From an uncultured Solirubrobacterales bacterium (lineage in GTDB: Bacteria > Actinomycetota > Thermoleophilia > Solirubrobacterales > Solirubrobacteraceae), in the NCBI GenBank assembly GCA_903830015.1, contig CAIKSH010000309.1, positions 1-6,063 on the forward strand: 6,063 bases of DNA. The letters run 5' to 3'. Position 1 is the first letter of the stretch. Each line of letters opens with the position of its first letter. Shown piece after piece: positions 1 to 5,752 of this stretch. A model generated the notes under the pieces. That model was not told where the DNA came from and ran no database searches. It saw only the letters and a list, made by a program, of their open reading frames with translations. The position numbers and the translations under genes were made by a program.

Positions 1-6
1 ATTTCA

Positions 7-1470
7 TTAAGCTTGCTCTGGCACCCAGCAGCACAACACCAGGTCGCGGGCGGCTTTGACTTCATCCAGCCGTCCCACCGGGGCATGGTGAGGCGCTTCT
101 TTTAGCAGCGCCGGGTTTGTATGGGCCTCTTCCGCGATCTTGAGGAGTGCATCCGCGAAGGCGTCAAGCGCCTCTTTGCTTTCCGTTTCGGTTGGCTCGA
201 TCATGAGCGCTTCGTGCACGATCAAGGGGAAGTAGTTGGTAGGTGGGTGAAAGTTGTAATCCATCAGGCGCTTGGAGATATCCAGGGCGTGAACCTCTGG
301 CGCATCTTTCCATAGGCCTTCAACCACGAACTCGTGCATGCAGGTGCGCGGGTAGGGGAGGTGATAAGCGTCTTTAACGCGCGCCAGCAGGTAGTTGGCG
401 TTCAGCACAGCGTGTTCAGCGATGCTGCGCAGCCCTTCCGCCCCATTCATGGCGATATAAGTATAGGCGCGCACCATCATGCCAAAGTGACCGTAAAAAG
501 ATTTAACCCGCCCGATGGACTGCTCAGGCATGCTCAGGCCATACAGCGGAGGAATCTCATCATTGCCTTCTTCGACGATTTGAGCAATCGGGCCGGGCAG
601 GAAATCGATCAGGTGACCGGCTACCCCAACCGGGCCAGACCCGGGGCCGCCGCCGCCGTGCGGGGTTGAGAAGGTCTTGTGCAGGTTAAAGTGCATCACG
701 TCGATGCCCAGGTCGCCGGGTCGCGCAATCCCCAACAGCGCGTTCAGGTTGGCCCCATCGCCATAGATTAAGCCCCCGGCTTCGTGGACCATCTCAACCA
801 CTTCCAGGATGTTCTGCTCGAACAGCCCCAGCGTGTTGGGATTGGTCAGCATCAATCCGGCCAGGCGCTCATCGCACAGCGGGCGCAGGGCCGCCAGGTC
901 CACGTTGCCATTGGCGTCGGTCTTCACATTGACCACATCAAACCCGCTCATGGCGGAGGTGGCCGGGTTGGTGCCATGGGCGGAGTCAGGCACAATAATG
1001 CGCGTGCGCTGAGTATCGCCCTGGGCGTAGTGGTAGGCCCGGATGATGAGCACGCCCGTCAATTCCCCGTGCGCCCCTGCTGCCGGTTGCAGACTCACGC
1101 CCTCAAAGCCGCTGATCTCTTTGAGCATTTCCTGCAGCTGGTACATCAGCAGCAGGCTGCCCTGGGTGGTCTCAGCCGGTTGTAGTGGGTGAACGAAAGC
1201 AAAACCTGGCAGGCGGGCCGCCAGTTCGTTCACCTTGGGGTTGTATTTCATGGTGCACGAGCCCAACGGGTACATGCCCGAGTCAATATTGTAGTTCAGC
1301 GTCGAAAGGTGGGTGAAGTGACGGATCACGCCCAACTCAGAGAGTTCGGGGAAATTAAGCTGTTCTCGCACAAAGCCTTCTGGCAGCGCCGCGCGCGGCA
1401 CATCCGGCTTTGGAAAACGCGCCCCCGTTCGTCCCCTGGATGATAATTCGTAAATCGTCGGTTCAGGCAT
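7..1470 (-). CDS. gcvPB: glycine dehydrogenase (decarboxylating) subunit 2 (P protein, C-terminal half)
   Basis: This is the PLP-binding half of the split P protein of the cytoplasmic glycine cleavage system. With GcvPA it decarboxylates glycine and loads the aminomethyl group onto lipoylated GcvH. Visible in the 487-aa product: the YPLGSCTMKYNPK block (67-79), a Gly/His-rich stretch PAAGAHGE (129-136), PDSAHGTNPA (161-170), GDGANLNA (237-244, with the Asp expected to contact the PLP ring nitrogen), and NLHKTFSTPHGGGGPG (262-277), whose Lys265 is the expected Schiff-base lysine. Length fits the family. An in-frame ATG exists four codons upstream (1482), but I choose 1470 because TGAGGTG lies 4 nt before it and the product then begins MPEPTIYELS. 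The gene overlaps the end of gcvPA by 8 nt, which suggests translational coupling. The TAA stop lies 6 nt from the window edge, so the downstream neighbour is unknown. The identification is secure; the lineage (Anaerolineae-like) is inferred. Confidence 0.96.
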   Translation of the reverse strand: MPEPTIYELSSRGRTGARFPKPDVPRAALPEGFVREQLNFPELSELGVIRHFTHLSTLNYNIDSGMYPLGSCTMKYNPKVNELAARLPGFAFVHPLQPAETTQGSLLLMYQLQEMLKEISGFEGVSLQPAAGAHGELTGVLIIRAYHYAQGDTQRTRIIVPDSAHGTNPATSAMSGFDVVNVKTDANGNVDLAALRPLCDERLAGLMLTNPNTLGLFEQNILEVVEMVHEAGGLIYGDGANLNALLGIARPGDLGIDVMHFNLHKTFSTPHGGGGPGSGPVGVAGHLIDFLPGPIAQIVEEGNDEIPPLYGLSMPEQSIGRVKSFYGHFGMMVRAYTYIAMNGAEGLRSIAEHAVLNANYLLARVKDAYHLPYPRTCMHEFVVEGLWKDAPEVHALDISKRLMDYNFHPPTNYFPLIVHEALMIEPTETESKEALDAFADALLKIAEEAHTNPALLKEAPHHAPVGRLDEVKAARDLVLCCWVPEQA

Positions 1471-2818
1471 GCGACACCTCATTCAGGATCTCGGTCAGCA
1501 GGTCGATATCATCGCGAGTGTTCATCTCGGTCACAGCGATAAGCATGCGGTTCTTCAGTGAAGGGTAATCTTGCTGCAAGTCGTACCCGCCCAGGATGCC
1601 CTGATCCAGCAGGCGGGCGTTGATTTCGCTCACCGGTTTGGGGCAGCACACCACGAATTCATGGAAGAAGGGGCGGTCCATGCACACGCTGAAGCCCGGG
1701 ATAGCACTGATCTTCTCGGCCGCATAATGGGCCTTGTGGTAGCACAGTTCGGCCACATCGCGCATGCCTTGTTTGCCCAGCAGGCTCATGTAAACCGTCG
1801 AGGTCAGGGCGATCAGGCCCTGGTTCGTGCAAATATTCGAAGTAGCCTTTTCGCGGCGGATATGCTGCTCGCGCGCCGTCAGGGTCAGCACGTAGGCGCG
1901 CCGCCCGGCCTGGTCTACGGTCTCTCCTACCAGCCGCCCTGCCAGCTTGCGCACGAATTCCTTCTTCGTGGCAAATATCCCCAGGTAGGGCCCGCCAAAC
2001 GACAGCGGAATACCTAGCGATTGACCTTCTCCTATCACGATATCCGCGCCGAACTCACCGGGGGGCTTGAGCAGCCCCAGGCTGAGCGGATTGACCGCCA
2101 CCGCCACCAGCGCTCCTGCGCCGTGGGCTGCTTTGACCAGTTCATTGAAATCATACAGCCGTCCGAAGAAGTCCGGGTACTGCACCAGCACCAGGCAGGT
2201 CTGGAGATTAATCATGGGCTGGAGCGCTTCAGGCCCGGCCAGGGGATCGCTGCCTGGCTCCTGATCGCCTACGATCTGAAAACCATCATACCCTTGCATA
2301 TAGGTCCGGATCGTTTCCCGGTACTGCGGGTTGACGCCGGGCGATACCACTACCCTGGCGCGCTTGCCCCGGAAGTGATGGTAAGCCATTACCACGGCTT
2401 CGGCGGCAGCGGTGGCCCCGTCATAATGCGAGGCATTGGATACTTCCATGCCGGTCAGCGCCGCGATCAGGCTCTGGTATTCAAAAATAGCTTGCAGAGT
2501 CCCCTGCGATACTTCCGGCTGGTAAGGGGTATAAGCGGTTAGAAACTCACCCCGGCTGATGATCGCATCGACTGCTGCCGGGATGAAATGGTTGTAAGCC
2601 CCTGCCCCCAGGAAGCAGGCCATGTCGCGCGTGGTGGTATTGGCGGCTGACAGCTCTTGCAGTTCCGCCATGACTTCCATTTCCGCCAGCCCGGCAGGCA
2701 GCCCCAGTTCTGGGAAGCGATAATCTTCGGGGACATCGGTGAACAGATCTTCGATCCGTTCAACCCCGATGGCCTCTAGCATCTCCTCACGTTCCGCATC
2801 GGTATGAGGAACAAACAT
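1463..2818 (-). CDS. gcvPA: glycine dehydrogenase (decarboxylating) subunit 1 (P protein, N-terminal half)
   Basis: This is the partner half of the split P protein. It forms the glycine decarboxylase with GcvPB, in the two-gene arrangement usual in many anaerobes, Gram-positives, archaea and Chloroflexota. Motifs in the 451-aa product: FLGAGAYNHFIP (69-80), TAYTPYQPEVSQGTLQ (95-110), YDGATAAAEA (132-141), GEGQSLGIPLSFGGPYLG (263-280) and REQHIRREKATSNICTNQ (317-334). These are family signatures, and the length is normal (about 440-450 aa). The ATG at 2818 is chosen over an in-frame TTG at 2839: a strong AGGAGAGGAG sits 6 nt upstream, and the family begins near MFVPHTDAER. The start overlaps the gcvH stop by one base (TAATG) and the end overlaps gcvPB by 8 nt, so the three genes form one translationally coupled unit. 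Nothing looks broken. Confidence 0.96.
   Translation of the reverse strand: MFVPHTDAEREEMLEAIGVERIEDLFTDVPEDYRFPELGLPAGLAEMEVMAELQELSAANTTTRDMACFLGAGAYNHFIPAAVDAIISRGEFLTAYTPYQPEVSQGTLQAIFEYQSLIAALTGMEVSNASHYDGATAAAEAVVMAYHHFRGKRARVVVSPGVNPQYRETIRTYMQGYDGFQIVGDQEPGSDPLAGPEALQPMINLQTCLVLVQYPDFFGRLYDFNELVKAAHGAGALVAVAVNPLSLGLLKPPGEFGADIVIGEGQSLGIPLSFGGPYLGIFATKKEFVRKLAGRLVGETVDQAGRRAYVLTLTAREQHIRREKATSNICTNQGLIALTSTVYMSLLGKQGMRDVAELCYHKAHYAAEKISAIPGFSVCMDRPFFHEFVVCCPKPVSEINARLLDQGILGGYDLQQDYPSLKNRMLIAVTEMNTRDDIDLLTEILNEVSHA
1475..1481 (-). promoter_or_regulatory. ribosome binding site for gcvPB
   Basis: On the minus strand this reads TGAGGTG, followed by TCGC and then ATG at 1470. It decides between the two possible starts (1470 and 1482), because the upstream ATG falls at the very edge of this Shine-Dalgarno sequence. 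The site lies inside the 3' end of gcvPA. Confidence 0.7.
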
Positions 2819-3207
2819 TAGTGACTCCTCTCCTCGCAATGGCTGGCGTAGCGGCCCGCGTCCAACAGTTGGCCGGTTTCCGCCGGGTCGCTCATTTCGA
2901 TGCGCACCATCCAGGCCTTCCCATAAGGATCTTTGTTGACGATTTCAGGCGACTGGGCCAGGTCTTCATTCACGGCGATCACTGTGCCAGACACCGGGGC
3001 GTTAATATCAGCGGCAGCTTTCACCGACTCAACCGTGGCGATTTGCTGACCTTTTTTAACGGTCTCGCCCGCCCCAACAATGAATTCGATAAAGACCACG
3101 TCTGAAAGCTGGTCCTGCGCATAATCGGTGATGCCAATCGTAGCGATATTTCCTTCTACTTTGGTCCACTCATCAGAGGGGGCATAAAACAGGTCCGAGG
3201 GAAAGTT
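2818..3207 (-). CDS. gcvH: glycine cleavage system H protein, start codon missing (5'-truncated or chimeric)
   Basis: This encodes the lipoyl-carrier protein that shuttles the aminomethyl intermediate between the P and T proteins. Recognisable sequence starts at NFPSDLFYAPSDEW and runs 129 residues to the TAA at 2818-2820. It includes GITDYAQDQLSDVVF (25-39) and ESVKAAADINAPVSG (60-74). Lys63 in ESVKAA is the expected lipoylation site. The C-terminus (NKDPYGKAWMVRIEMSDPAE) is complete and the body is intact. The family normally begins with Met just before the NFP-like residues. Here the preceding codons read GQEKR, with no ATG, GTG or TTG nearby. The only in-frame start I see upstream is a GTG at 3471, deep inside the neighbouring acetyltransferase gene, which would add about 88 Arg/Ala/Gly-rich residues with no H-protein character. 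I infer that at most one or a few native codons were lost where two unrelated sequences join. In the true locus, a start codon and perhaps gcvT should lie upstream. Confidence 0.9.
   Translation of the reverse strand, partial: NFPSDLFYAPSDEWTKVEGNIATIGITDYAQDQLSDVVFIEFIVGAGETVKKGQQIATVESVKAAADINAPVSGTVIAVNEDLAQSPEIVNKDPYGKAWMVRIEMSDPAETGQLLDAGRYASHCEERSH
2825..2834 (-). promoter_or_regulatory. ribosome binding site for gcvPA
   Basis: On the minus strand this reads AGGAGAGGAG, two overlapping purine-rich Shine-Dalgarno cores, 6 nt before the ATG at 2818. It lies inside the last codons of gcvH and supports 2818 rather than the upstream TTG as the gcvPA start. Confidence 0.75.
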
Positions 3208-3245
3208 GCGCTTTTCCTGCCCCGACCTCGGCGGGCGTCCCGGAG
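3208..3245. other. composition breakpoint / probable chimeric junction
   Basis: This is the interval between the first recognisable gcvH codon (3207) and the stop codon of the acetyltransferase gene (3246). Of the 40 bases at 3181-3220, 21 are G or C. Of the 20 bases at 3221-3240, 17 are. The A/T-rich run near 3211-3216 belongs in style to the left piece, so the join is probably about 3217-3225. No transposase, terminal repeat, tRNA or integration signature accompanies it. Either an assembly artefact or a real recombination would leave this picture. Confidence 0.7.
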
Positions 3246-3734
3246 CTAGGGCTTCAGGGTGAAACGGATCACGTCGTAGCGGCGCCCGCGCAGGGCGATA
3301 CCGGACCTCACGAGCTCGCCCCGCTCGAAGCCGGCCCGCTCGGCCACGCCGTGCGAGGCATCGTTCTCCGGCTCGGCGTATAGGTCCAGCCTCCTCAGGC
3401 CCAGGCTCTCGAGCGCCCAGTGCGAGAGGAGAGCGAGCGCCTCGGTGGCCACCCCGCGCCCGCGGGCCCACGGCGCGGTCCAGTAGCCGATCTCGCCGCG
3501 CCGGCGGGCACGCGAGACGGCGTGCAGGCCCACCGCGCCCAGCACCGCGCCCTCACCGCCGGCCTCCACGGCAGCCATCGGCAGGGCGGTCGCCGAGCGG
3601 CCGGCGTCCACGTACCGCCGGGCGTCCTCGGGCGTGTAGGGCACCGGCACCGCCGTGTAGCGGGCGATCAGGGGGTCGACGCAGGCCCGCACGAGCACCG
3701 GCACGTCGTCCTGGCTCCAGGCGCGGAGGGCCAA
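3246..3734 (-). CDS. GNAT-family N-acetyltransferase (RimJ/RimL-like)
   Basis: This is a small cytoplasmic acetyl-CoA-dependent acetyltransferase of the Acetyltransf_3/RimJ-RimL type; the substrate cannot be read from the sequence. In the 162-aa product, GEIGYWTAPWARGRGVATEAL (80-100) is motif A, and RGRGVA matches the R/Q-x-x-G-x-G/A acetyl-CoA pyrophosphate loop. ENDASHGVAERAGF (123-136) is the usual motif B region with the conserved Asn and AGF. The C-terminus IRFTLKP ends naturally at TAG, so this gene is complete on the junction side. The start is uncertain. The TTG at 3734 is the only ATG/GTG/TTG codon in the open frame that fits, yet about ten in-frame codons further upstream (LPEPPLRGEL) look like the normal N-terminus of this family. 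A non-canonical start near 3771-3776 is therefore possible. Codons are strongly G/C-ending, unlike the gcv genes next door. It is divergent from the thioredoxin-like gene. Confidence 0.88.
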   Translation of the reverse strand: MALRAWSQDDVPVLVRACVDPLIARYTAVPVPYTPEDARRYVDAGRSATALPMAAVEAGGEGAVLGAVGLHAVSRARRRGEIGYWTAPWARGRGVATEALALLSHWALESLGLRRLDLYAEPENDASHGVAERAGFERGELVRSGIALRGRRYDVIRFTLKP

Positions 3735-3845
3735 CAGCTCACCACGCAGCGGCGGCTCGGGAAGGGCGATCAGGACGCTGGCGGGAGGCGGTCCGCGGGC
3801 CTTGGCTGGAGCCGTCTCCGTCGGGGTCTGGTCACTGGACGGCCA
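3735..3845. promoter_or_regulatory. divergent intergenic region, promoters presumed
   Basis: This is the gap between the divergent acetyltransferase and thioredoxin-like genes. It must drive both unless they are read through from outside. I see no clear -10/-35 pair, inverted repeat or strong Shine-Dalgarno sequence on either side. The left part (about 3735-3776) may actually be coding for the true acetyltransferase N-terminus. The call rests on gene orientation only. Confidence 0.35.
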
Positions 3846-4610
3846 ATGCTACCTTCCGCCACCGACCCGATGCGACCGCCGGTGGACACCATCACGGCCC
3901 CGTCCTTTCCCGAGGGCCTCGAGTGGCTGAACGTCGCCCCGCTGCGGATCGAAAAGCAGGCCGAACGACCGGTACTGGTCGACTTCTGGGACTTCTGCCG
4001 GCCCGAGTCGCTGCTCATGGTGCCCCACGTGAAGCGCTGGCACGAGCTCTACGGCCCCGAGGGGCTCCGGGTGATCTCCGTTCACTCCCCCGGTTACCCG
4101 CCGGGGCGCGACGCGGAGAACGTTCGCGCGGCGGTGGAGAGCCTGGCCATCGAGCATCCGGTGGTCCTCGACCCCGACTTCGAGTGCTGGCGGGCCTACG
4201 AGAACCCGGGCTGGCCGGCGCGCTACCTCTTCGCCCCCGGGCTTTCCCTGGTCGAGGTCCACCACGGGGACGGGGCAATCCGCGAGACCGAGCTCGCTAT
4301 CCGCGAGCAGCTTGGCCTCAGCGGGGATCCCGGGCCGCAGTGCCCCCCCGATGACGCCGACGAGCTGCTCGTCGTCCCTACCGCGGCCCGGGAGGGAAAC
4401 GGGAGCGGCCCATACGCGGCCGGTGAGGCCTGGGCGGTCTGCGACGGGCGCGGCATGCTCCGGGTCAACGGTGAGGAGCTTCCCGTGCCCGGGCCGGGCG
4501 CCTACCGCCTGATCGCCCACCCCCACCACGCCGAAGCCGTCCTGGACCTCGAAGCCGGCGACGGGGTCGAGATCCTCGAGACCGTCTTCCTGCCCGGCCC
4601 GCCGGCCTGA
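3846..4610 (+). CDS. thioredoxin-fold protein lacking the CxxC motif, with a C-terminal beta-rich domain
   Basis: This 254-aa protein resembles the TlpA/DipZ type of thioredoxin-like domain. FPEGLEWLNVAPL (21-33) precedes RPVLVDFWDF (41-50), the strand leading to the active site. PHVKRWHELYGPEGLRVISVHSPGYPPG (60-87) follows, and GWPARYLF (122-129) carries the cis-proline (Pro124). Aligning FW...P with the TlpA pattern FWATWCGPCRKELP puts Arg52 and Ser55 where the two catalytic cysteines should be. One cysteine (Cys51) sits one residue early. It is therefore probably not a dithiol oxidoreductase. Residues from about 165 to 250 form a second region of short strands (AWAVCDGRGMLRVNGEEL, then GAYRLIAHPHH) that I cannot assign. 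No signal peptide or membrane helix is evident. The start is ATG 3846; a second ATG at 3870 (MRPPVDTITAP) is also possible, and neither has a clear Shine-Dalgarno. The frame stays open far upstream, but that stretch is antisense to the acetyltransferase gene. Confidence 0.82.
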   Translation: MLPSATDPMRPPVDTITAPSFPEGLEWLNVAPLRIEKQAERPVLVDFWDFCRPESLLMVPHVKRWHELYGPEGLRVISVHSPGYPPGRDAENVRAAVESLAIEHPVVLDPDFECWRAYENPGWPARYLFAPGLSLVEVHHGDGAIRETELAIREQLGLSGDPGPQCPPDDADELLVVPTAAREGNGSGPYAAGEAWAVCDGRGMLRVNGEELPVPGPGAYRLIAHPHHAEAVLDLEAGDGVEILETVFLPGPPA

Positions 4611-4613
4611 CCC

Positions 4614-5723
4614 CTAGAACGAGTGGGCGGGGCGCCGCCCGACGTCGCCGACCAGCATCAGCGGCTCGGGATCGGCATCCCCGTCGACCAGCACGCCGCG
4701 GCCCGGCCGGTAGGGGCTGCGCACGTCGGTGCTGTTGATCCGGGGCTCGTCGGTCCAGCAGCCGGTATTGAGCAGCGAGCCACCACCGGGCAGCGCCCAC
4801 TCGGAGCGATCCATCCACGGAAGCGGCCCGGCGCAGTGGGTGTGGCCGAAGATCACCCAGCGCGCATCGACCCCGAGCCTGCTGACGACCCCGGCCATCG
4901 CGGTCAGGCCGGCCCGGCGCAGCTCGTCGGAATCGAGCCGGCGGTTGACCGGGCCCAGGCCGGCGAGGTTGATCCCGGCGATCCCCAGCGGGAGCATCGC
5001 GGCCAGCGCGCGGCCCCGCAGCGGGGCCCGGCCGTCGCCGGAGAGCAGCGTCCACGCCTTGGCGGTCGCCGCCCCGGTCGTCCAGCGCCCGCCTGCGGCG
5101 CGGCCGTTGGCGATCTCCTCCAGCCAGGCGTACATCGGGGCCAGCGCGGCCTCGAAATCCTCCGCCTCGGCCTCGCCGTCGCCCTCCGGCAGCTGCCCCA
5201 CGACGCGGGCCATGCCGCCGGCGGCGATCCGCTCGAAGGTCGGCACGGTGATCAGCCGGTCCAGGTAGTGGCCGTGGGTCGCCCAGACGTCCTCGCGAAC
5301 CCGGAACCCCGGGTAGGCGAGCCTGATGTCGTGGCGGTCCTCGCCCAGCCAGCCGGCGAGCTGAGCCCCGATGGCGCTGGCCTGCGGCTGGGCAAAGCTC
5401 TCGGTACCGAGCGGGTCGGTACCGGGATCCAGCCGCCGCTGGTCGAGCCACTGGGCCACGAGCGGAAAGTCGTGGTTGCCAGCGGTGAGGACGATCTCCG
5501 AGCCCGCCGGCAGCGCGGCGCCGAAGGCTTCCATCACCGGACGGGTGGCCGCCATCGCCTCCCAGGCCGGCCCGTGGCGCATCTCGATGATGTCTCCCAG
5601 GAGCACGAGCCGGTCGATGTCGGCCAGCCGCGCGCAGAGCTCGTCGAGGGGCTCGGGGCGCCGCAGGATGTCCACCGGCCGGCGGGAACCGAGGTGGAGG
5701 TCGGAGATGACGAGCGTCCTCAT
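4614..5723 (-). CDS. calcineurin-like metallophosphoesterase
   Basis: This 369-aa protein carries the full dinuclear-metal phosphoesterase motif set. DLHLG (8-12) gives Asp8 and His10, GDIIE (43-47) gives Asp44, GNHD (82-85) gives Asn83 and His84, ATHGHYLD (148-155) gives His150, and FGHTH (293-297) gives His295 and His297. The order and residues indicate a catalytically competent hydrolase of phosphomono- or diesters; the substrate is unknown. Between the His150 block and the last motif lies an unusually long insert (about 156-288). It includes an Ala/Glu-rich acidic stretch (EGDGEAEAEDFEAA, 181-194) and a moderately hydrophobic segment (ALAAMLPLGIAGINLAGLGP, 240-259) that could pack as a helix or touch membrane. 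There is no N-terminal signal peptide, so it is likely cytoplasmic. The ATG at 5723 is well placed because the fold's first strand (MRTLVISDLHLG) starts immediately, although no Shine-Dalgarno is visible. Its stop lies 3 nt from that of the convergent thioredoxin-like gene. Codons are almost all G/C-ending. Confidence 0.93.
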   Translation of the reverse strand: MRTLVISDLHLGSRRPVDILRRPEPLDELCARLADIDRLVLLGDIIEMRHGPAWEAMAATRPVMEAFGAALPAGSEIVLTAGNHDFPLVAQWLDQRRLDPGTDPLGTESFAQPQASAIGAQLAGWLGEDRHDIRLAYPGFRVREDVWATHGHYLDRLITVPTFERIAAGGMARVVGQLPEGDGEAEAEDFEAALAPMYAWLEEIANGRAAGGRWTTGAATAKAWTLLSGDGRAPLRGRALAAMLPLGIAGINLAGLGPVNRRLDSDELRRAGLTAMAGVVSRLGVDARWVIFGHTHCAGPLPWMDRSEWALPGGGSLLNTGCWTDEPRINSTDVRSPYRPGRGVLVDGDADPEPLMLVGDVGRRPAHSF

Positions 5724-5752
5724 GGGCCGGGCGGAGAGTAGCCTGCGCGGCC

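Noticed and set aside
655..700. The Gly-rich codon run in gcvPB as a low-complexity repeat
   Set aside because: It encodes the conserved glycine-rich block after the PLP lysine (HGGGGPG) and is a normal family feature.
1571..2542. Plus-strand open frames of 148 and 173 aa antisense to gcvPA
   Set aside because: They overlap a fully conserved gcvPA coding region, have no motifs and no Shine-Dalgarno, and are by-products of its codon pattern.
3100..3250. A glycine riboswitch upstream of the gcv genes
   Set aside because: The upstream region of the gcv operon is absent. The sequence passes directly from gcvH into the foreign acetyltransferase gene, so no riboswitch could be present here.
3217..3260. 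A possible terminator or recombination site in the GC-rich stretch downstream of the acetyltransferase stop
   Set aside because: I tried to pair the GC-rich arms and found only imperfect matches, with no run of T after them. There are no direct or inverted repeats flanking the join.
3420..3845. An in-frame upstream extension of the thioredoxin-like gene giving a 396-aa protein
   Set aside because: The added 142 residues are antisense to the acetyltransferase gene and low in complexity. The thioredoxin-like homology begins only after 3846.
3849..4529. A 226-aa minus-strand open frame antisense to the thioredoxin-like gene
   Set aside because: No domain is recognisable, it conflicts with the gene on the plus strand, and it is typical of high-GC antisense frames.
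4623..5741. A 372-aa plus-strand open frame antisense to the metallophosphoesterase gene
   Set aside because: It mirrors the phosphoesterase gene codon for codon on the opposite strand. No recognisable domain, and the long open frame is expected where the third codon base is almost always G or C.
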